64,000 nucleotides of DNA, taken from assembly GCA_035719105.1 (NCBI GenBank), contig DASTGN010000004.1, positions 558,001-622,000 on the forward strand, given 5' to 3'. Each line of letters opens with the position of its first letter. Position 1 is the stretch's first letter. Below the pieces are notes generated by a model, which was given only the letters and a program-made list of their open reading frames with translations, was not told the origin of the DNA and searched no databases. Below are positions 59,169 to 64,000 of the stretch, piece after piece. This DNA is from UBA8389 sp035719105. GTDB taxonomy: Bacteria; Bacteroidota; Bacteroidia; Bacteroidales; UBA1402. A program made the translations under genes and the position numbers.

Positions 59169-61124
59169 TCAATCGTTAGATTGCCTTCTACGAATCCGCT
59201 CCTTCTCCGTATACGGCAACAATATCGGAATCTTTTCCTCGATGGTCGAACTCGTATCCAGACCCAACGCCTTCACGTCGTTGCTACTGATGCTGCGCAG
59301 TACGTTGTGCAAATTCATGACGAACCGTTCCCAACCATGCAGCTTGTAATCAACGGTAAGCACCCTGTCAAGGTTCACGAACAGGAAGTTGGAGGTAATG
59401 TCGAACTGTCTCAGCGATTCAAACGGACTTTGCAGGCTGAACTCGCCCCGCCTCACCATATCCTCAATCACTTCCCTGAAATACAAGTTGATGCGTCGCT
59501 CGATCTTAAAACCAAGTTTGAAATCTATTTTGATGAGTGTACCCGGAATGATCTGATTCACCGTGTATTCAAAGGTGTTGGGCGCCTCGTCGTTGTCCAC
59601 ATGCAATAAGAAATAGGTGTTGGCCCGCTTGGGATGCTTTCGGAAGATGGAGTAGATAATCTTGGATTCCACCTCCATGGGTTCGTCCGCTTTAGTAATG
59701 TACACCAGGTTGGCACTGATGAAAGGTATGCTGATGTCGTTTTTCAATACCTTGAAATGGTCGAGATAGTTCCCTAGATCAGTGAAGGTTATGTAGCGGT
59801 TCTTGATTTTGCGACCATAGTACCAACCGTACATCAACACGAAGAAAATCAGGGCCAATGCAATGGTGAACCAACCACCGTGCATGAATTTGTTCAGGTT
59901 GGCCGCCAGGAAAACACCTTCGATGGTCAGGTAGACGGCCAGTACGACAAAGCGGAATACGTTTCCGAACCGCTTGTCCGCTAGCCAAGCCGAAAGCAGC
60001 GAGGTCGTCATGAGCATGGTGATGGTTATGGAAAGCCCGTAGGCCGCCTCCATTTTGGACGAATCCCCAAAAAATACCACTACAAAACAGCAAGCAGCAA
60101 AGAGGAACCAGTTCACCAGTGGAATATATACCTGACCGATAATGACGGAAGGGTAGTTGACTTTGAATTTCGGCCAAAAGTTCAATGAAATGGCTTCACT
60201 CACCAAGGTGTAGGAACCACTGATCAATGCCTGGCTGGCAATAACGGCGGCTGCCGTGGCGATGATGATGCCTGGCAGCAGGAACCAACTTGGCATGATG
60301 GCAAAAAACGGATTCACACTCAACGCTTCAGAAGGATGGTTCAACACCCAAGCTCCCTGGCCAAAGTAAGTCAATACCAACATAGTCTTGACGAATATCC
60401 AGGAAATTCGGATGTTCTTGATGCCACAATGCCCAAGGTCGGAATACAACGCCTCGGCACCGGTGGTAGCTAGGAAGACGGCACCCAACAGCAGGATTCC
60501 ACTGGGATATTCAATCAACAATTTGACGGCATAATAGGGATTAATAGCCAGCAGGACATGCGGCAAGGTTACAATTTGAGAAACCCCCAATATGCCCAAC
60601 ATCAGGAACCAAATCAACATAATAGGGCCAAACATTTTTCCGATGACGTTCGACCCAAAGCGTTGGAAGGAGAACAAGCAAGTCAGGATCAACAAAACCA
60701 AGGGTATCACCTGGATATCCGGTTTGATGATGCCCAGTCCTTCAATGGCCGAAGTCACGGTGATGGCCGGTGTGATGACCCCGTCGGCCAGCAAGGTGCT
60801 ACCTCCGATCATCGTGATGATGACCATCAACGTGGATTTCTTCTTCAACAGAGCAAAAAGTGCGAAGATACCGCCTTCCCCGTGGTTGTCTGCCCGTAGG
60901 GTGATGAGCACGTATTTGATGGTGGTCTGTAGAGTCAGTGTCCAAAAAATGCAGGAGATTCCACCCAGCACAAGCAAGTCGCTGATGCCGTTGCCCCCGG
61001 CAATGATGGCTTTCAATACGTACAGCGGACTGGTGCCAATGTCGCCGTAAACGATGCCCAGTGTTACGATGAGACCGGCTAATGTAATTTTCCGGATGCC
61101 GGCAGTTTTGTTCGATTCAGTCAT
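59169..61124 (-). CDS. kup: KUP-family potassium uptake protein
   Basis: This is a 651-residue protein. The start GIVYGDIGTSPLYVLKAI is the KUP signature, followed by DNHGEGGIFALFALL and about twelve membrane segments to residue about 430. A soluble C-terminal domain follows (about 440-651), as in bacterial Kup. It imports K+ with protons. Its start overlaps kdpE by 8 bp, so it is translated with the KdpDE two-component system, which may control its expression. Confidence 0.95.
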   Translation of the reverse strand: MTESNKTAGIRKITLAGLIVTLGIVYGDIGTSPLYVLKAIIAGGNGISDLLVLGGISCIFWTLTLQTTIKYVLITLRADNHGEGGIFALFALLKKKSTLMVIITMIGGSTLLADGVITPAITVTSAIEGLGIIKPDIQVIPLVLLILTCLFSFQRFGSNVIGKMFGPIMLIWFLMLGILGVSQIVTLPHVLLAINPYYAVKLLIEYPSGILLLGAVFLATTGAEALYSDLGHCGIKNIRISWIFVKTMLVLTYFGQGAWVLNHPSEALSVNPFFAIMPSWFLLPGIIIATAAAVIASQALISGSYTLVSEAISLNFWPKFKVNYPSVIIGQVYIPLVNWFLFAACCFVVVFFGDSSKMEAAYGLSITITMLMTTSLLSAWLADKRFGNVFRFVVLAVYLTIEGVFLAANLNKFMHGGWFTIALALIFFVLMYGWYYGRKIKNRYITFTDLGNYLDHFKVLKNDISIPFISANLVYITKADEPMEVESKIIYSIFRKHPKRANTYFLLHVDNDEAPNTFEYTVNQIIPGTLIKIDFKLGFKIERRINLYFREVIEDMVRRGEFSLQSPFESLRQFDITSNFLFVNLDRVLTVDYKLHGWERFVMNLHNVLRSISSNDVKALGLDTSSTIEEKIPILLPYTEKERIRRRQSND

Positions 61125-61812
61125 TGATTATTTTCAATCGGTATCCAATCCCCGGTTCCGTCAGAAGCAACTGGGGTATGGATGGGTTTAATTCAATTTT
61201 TCGTCTTATTTGAGCCACATGGACCCGTAATGTCTGGAAATTGTCCGCATAATGGATGCCCCAGATCTCCTTCATGATGAAATTGTGCGTGAGTACTCGG
61301 CCGGCATGTCGAATCATTAATGCCAGGATAGCGTATTCGGTCGCCGTCAGTTTGACCTCTTCGTCCTGCACCGTGATCATGCGCGCCGTTTGGTCTACCA
61401 CCAGCCTGCCCGAACGGAAAACCGGAAATTCGTCGATTTTCATGGAACGCCTCAGGGCAACCCGTATCCTGGCCAGCAATTCTCCGGTATTGAACGGCTT
61501 GGTGATGTAGTCGTCCGCCCCGCCGTCCAATGCTGTGATCTTGGTTTCCTCGTCGTCTTGAACGGTAAGCACGATGATGGGAATCGTAGACCACTCCCGA
61601 ATCTGGCTCAGTACCGTCAAACCGCCGTGATCGGGCAAGCCAAGATCCAGCAAAACGACATCGGGCCTGGTCATTGTAGTCTGCAACACGCCGTTCTTAG
61701 CGTTTTCAGCTTCAAATACCTTGAAGTCGTTGGCTTCCAACGCCATTTTCAGCAAGTGCCGAATGGGCGGTTCGTCATCAATGATCAGAATCTTGTATTT
61801 AATGCTGTCCAT
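61117..61812 (-). CDS. kdpE: KdpE-like OmpR-family response regulator
   Basis: This is a 231-residue protein starting at the ATG at 61812 (MDSIKYKILIIDDEPP). The receiver domain has D12, D13, phospho-acceptor D56 (VVLLDLGLPD) and the Thr/Lys switch residues (IVLTVQ, YITKPFN). The winged-helix output ends with TLRVHVAQIRRKIELNPSIPQLLLTEPGIGYRL, typical of KdpE. It overlaps kdpD by 14 bp upstream and kup by 8 bp downstream. Confidence 0.93.
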   Translation of the reverse strand: MDSIKYKILIIDDEPPIRHLLKMALEANDFKVFEAENAKNGVLQTTMTRPDVVLLDLGLPDHGGLTVLSQIREWSTIPIIVLTVQDDEETKITALDGGADDYITKPFNTGELLARIRVALRRSMKIDEFPVFRSGRLVVDQTARMITVQDEEVKLTATEYAILALMIRHAGRVLTHNFIMKEIWGIHYADNFQTLRVHVAQIRRKIELNPSIPQLLLTEPGIGYRLKIIND

Positions 61813-64000
61813 TTTCCCTTTCCAAATCAAAGGTAATCAAAATACTTAAACCGCCTCCCTGCCTGTTCCGGGCGACAATGCCGGCATGATGGGCTTCCAC
61901 AATGGCTTTGGTTATGGTTAGGCCAAGACCGGTTCCACCACTTTTAGTGCCCGGCACTCTATAGAATTTCTCAAACAGATTCTTCAACGAATCCTCGGGA
62001 ATGCCAGGCCCGTTGTCCGATACTTCGATGATGAGTTGCTGGATGGAATTCTGATACGAACGAATGGTAATTACAGTTTCAGCCGGTGTATAGAGAATCG
62101 CATTGTGCACGATGTTGACCAAAGCCTGTTTGAACCAGCTTAGATCCATTTGGACCAAAGGCAGGTTTTCTTCCAATTCCAGCTGAATGCTTTGCTGATG
62201 CGGCTCCCGCTCCATCTCGTTCAACACAGTCCCCATCAAATCGCTGATTTCATACCATTGCAGGTTCAGCGACAGATAACCCGATTCAATCCGGGAAATG
62301 TCCAAAATGTTTTCCACCAGCATGTTGAGCCGCATGGCCGCCGCGTTGAGTTCCTGCCCGAGTTCTTTTCTGAACGCAGCGTTCGAAGCCGTTTTCTCAT
62401 CGTTCATGTTCGAAACCGCTGCCGAAATCACTGAAATTGGCGTGCGGAGTTCGTGTGAAATACTGTTCAAAACCGTCTGGAACAACTTTTGCGATTCGGC
62501 ATAAATCTGCTTGGTTTTCATCTCGTCCACATTGATTTCACGTTGCAGTGAAGCGGTGACTTGCGAAATGAACGATCTCAACAACAAGGTGTTGCCAGGT
62601 GTGAGTTTTTCTTTTTGGCTGAACTTGATGCCCAACACCCCGATGATGCCTTTCTTGGAAATCAGCGGAAAATACTGCAAAGGTGCGTCCGGCAAGGTGT
62701 TGGTATGTCGTCCTGCCTGGGCTTTGTTTTCGAAAACCCAATGGGCAACAGAGAATCCTTTATCATCGTGGAAGTCGATGTTGCCAAAGACTCGATCGTC
62801 CAATCGGCGCTGGACACCGTCGTCCGTACGAGTTTGCAAGTACACCACTGCATCTGCATCAAACTGCTTGTTGAGTTCCACCCGGGTCATCCGAACCACT
62901 TCCTTGATGGAATCCGTATTGTTCAGTGATTCCAAGATGGAAAACAACTTGGATAGGTTGTCCTGGCTTTTCTGCAAAACTACTTGGCTCTTTCTCAATT
63001 TATTGATGAGCGTGCCCCCCGTCATGGCTACGAAGAAATTGGCAAAAAGCGCCATCACATCGTGGAAGTTGTTGATGTGGAAAGTCAGCAGGGGCGGAAT
63101 GAAAAAGAAATTCCAAACCAAGGACCCGAGCAATGCCGAAAAAATGACCGGTAGCCGTCCCACCTTGATGGATAGGCCGGCGATGCCCAGCAAAAAGAAC
63201 AAACCAACGGTTTGATAACCAACTACGGTACGAAACGGGAAGCTGACTACCCCAATGGCTGTAATGATGATAAACACATAAAGGTATTCCTTCCACGAAT
63301 TCTTCCTTTCGTTGTTCTTCCAAAAAGAATGAGTGGATTTAACATCCCGGTCGTCCTTGACCACATAGATATCGATGTTCTGGCTGTTCTTGAGCAACCG
63401 GTCCACAATGCTGCCGCCATTCAGGTAATTTCGCAGCGGATGTTCGTTGGTTTTCCCGATGACAATCTGGGTGACGTTGTATTGAACAGCCACTTTCAGC
63501 AAGCCTGAAACAATGTCGTTGTCGGTGATTTGCAGAATCTTGGCACCCAAGTCCCTGGCCAATTCCTGATTTCTAGCCAGTGCTTCGCGTTGTTTGGCCG
63601 AAAGCGTCATCCCCAGATCGATGCTGACCGCAATCCATTGGGCGCCCAGGTTGTAGGCCATCCGCCTAGTCCATCGGATGAGCCGTTGCGAAGCAGGGCT
63701 GGGACCTACGGCAACCAACAGCTTTTCCGTCGTTTTCCAGGTTGCCAAGATATTCTTGGCATGCATGTAGTCCATCAAATCGATGTCCACGCGTTCAGCC
63801 GTGAAACGAAGGGCAATTTCCCGCAGCGCGTGCAAATTCCCTTTTCGGAAGAAATTGGAAACGGCTTCCTGTGCTTTGTTGGGAACATAGACCTTGCCCT
63901 CGGACATGCGTTTGAGCAGTTCATCGGGCGAAATGTCGATCAAGTCGAATTCAGCATCCTGCAACAAAGAATCGGGCACAGTTTCGTGGATGCGTACACC
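61799..64000 (-). CDS. kdpD: KdpD sensor histidine kinase (partial, 5' end off window)
   Basis: The frame is open through the right edge, so the true start is outside; about 733 residues are seen. The edge reads GVRIHETVPDSLLQDAEFDLIDISPDELLKRMSEGKVYVP, the end of the KdpD N-terminal domain. Then come the USP-like domain (LLVAVGPSPASQRLIRWTRRM), four membrane helices (about 235-335), a GAF-like segment, the H-box SHELRTPISVI and ATPase motifs DNGPGIPEDSL and GTGLGLTI. It senses potassium or turgor and phosphorylates KdpE. The kdpFABC genes are not in the window. Confidence 0.94.
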   Translation of the reverse strand, partial: GVRIHETVPDSLLQDAEFDLIDISPDELLKRMSEGKVYVPNKAQEAVSNFFRKGNLHALREIALRFTAERVDIDLMDYMHAKNILATWKTTEKLLVAVGPSPASQRLIRWTRRMAYNLGAQWIAVSIDLGMTLSAKQREALARNQELARDLGAKILQITDNDIVSGLLKVAVQYNVTQIVIGKTNEHPLRNYLNGGSIVDRLLKNSQNIDIYVVKDDRDVKSTHSFWKNNERKNSWKEYLYVFIIITAIGVVSFPFRTVVGYQTVGLFFLLGIAGLSIKVGRLPVIFSALLGSLVWNFFFIPPLLTFHINNFHDVMALFANFFVAMTGGTLINKLRKSQVVLQKSQDNLSKLFSILESLNNTDSIKEVVRMTRVELNKQFDADAVVYLQTRTDDGVQRRLDDRVFGNIDFHDDKGFSVAHWVFENKAQAGRHTNTLPDAPLQYFPLISKKGIIGVLGIKFSQKEKLTPGNTLLLRSFISQVTASLQREINVDEMKTKQIYAESQKLFQTVLNSISHELRTPISVISAAVSNMNDEKTASNAAFRKELGQELNAAAMRLNMLVENILDISRIESGYLSLNLQWYEISDLMGTVLNEMEREPHQQSIQLELEENLPLVQMDLSWFKQALVNIVHNAILYTPAETVITIRSYQNSIQQLIIEVSDNGPGIPEDSLKNLFEKFYRVPGTKSGGTGLGLTITKAIVEAHHAGIVARNRQGGGLSILITFDLERENGQH

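Noticed and set aside
1..64000. CRISPR array or insertion sequence.
   Set aside because: I saw no regularly spaced direct repeats with unique spacers and no transposase or integrase motif. The only regular repeat is the three-copy BlaI operator.

Overview
The window comes from a Bacteroidota genome, most likely order Bacteroidales or a close relative. The evidence is the Bacteroidota promoter form (TAnnTTTG -7 boxes, sometimes with an upstream TTTG or TTG), the purH-mreBCD-mrdA-rodA-gldH-ricT-holB gene order, a type IX secretion sorting domain, an EF-G2 paralogue, M56/BlaI regulators carrying TonB domains, and a large cluster of exported glycoside hydrolases. Both tRNA genes lack an encoded CCA end.

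Layout. 1-2.4 kb: the 5' part of an LptF/LptG lipopolysaccharide-export permease gene, a tRNA-Met gene with its own promoter and terminator, and a two-gene toxin-antitoxin-like pair (XRE regulator plus AbiEii-type nucleotidyltransferase). 2.5-5.6 kb: an acyltransferase/DUF6320 pair and an agmatine-deiminase-family enzyme. 5.6-15.8 kb (minus): nine tightly packed genes that look like one operon. They encode an ABC-2 exporter, a YtrA-type GntR regulator, a MacB-like ATPase with two FtsX/MacB permeases, a periplasmic adaptor, a TolC channel and a large MG2/TonB-plug protein. A palindrome just upstream of the first gene is a good candidate operator. 16-26.3 kb: housekeeping genes for purine synthesis and cell shape/elongation (purH, mreB, mreC, mreD, mrdA, rodA), then a convergent holB-ricT-gldH set. 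26.3-28.8 kb: tRNA-Ser, a striking multi-stem palindrome, and a BlaI/M56 signalling pair with three evenly spaced operators.

29.1-48.4 kb (plus): a carbohydrate-degrading cluster of ten exported enzymes: GH97, GH43 (24/34-like), an alpha/beta hydrolase, an alginate-lyase-fold polysaccharide lyase, a GH28-like beta-helix enzyme, two more GH43 enzymes, a GH97-GH29 fusion, a third GH97, and GH31. The first eight genes are separated by at most 21 bp. No SusC/SusD pair or dedicated regulator is visible. The mixture suggests side-chain trimming of a branched acidic plant-type polysaccharide (pectin-like or arabinogalactan-like), but the substrate is an inference.

48.5-51.4 kb: a GT-C type membrane protein, a UbiA-family prenyl-phosphate phosphoribosyltransferase and a HAD phosphatase, suggesting lipid-linked pentose donor synthesis. 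51.4-56.7 kb: DUF554, a PL9-like pectate lyase with a type IX sorting domain, a DUF2027-Smr protein, a MgtC/DUF4010 membrane protein and a CYTH enzyme. 56.9-64 kb: EF-G2 with degenerate GTPase motifs, then (minus) Kup, KdpE and the start-truncated KdpD for potassium homeostasis.

The most unusual items are the GH97-GH29 fusion with what looks like a fossil signal peptide at the joint, the SusCD-less enzyme cluster, the 21-bp-phased BlaI operators, the tRNA-Ser-adjacent nested palindrome, and the EF-G2 gene with a palindromic element upstream. All family calls rest on motifs read by eye; no database search was run.
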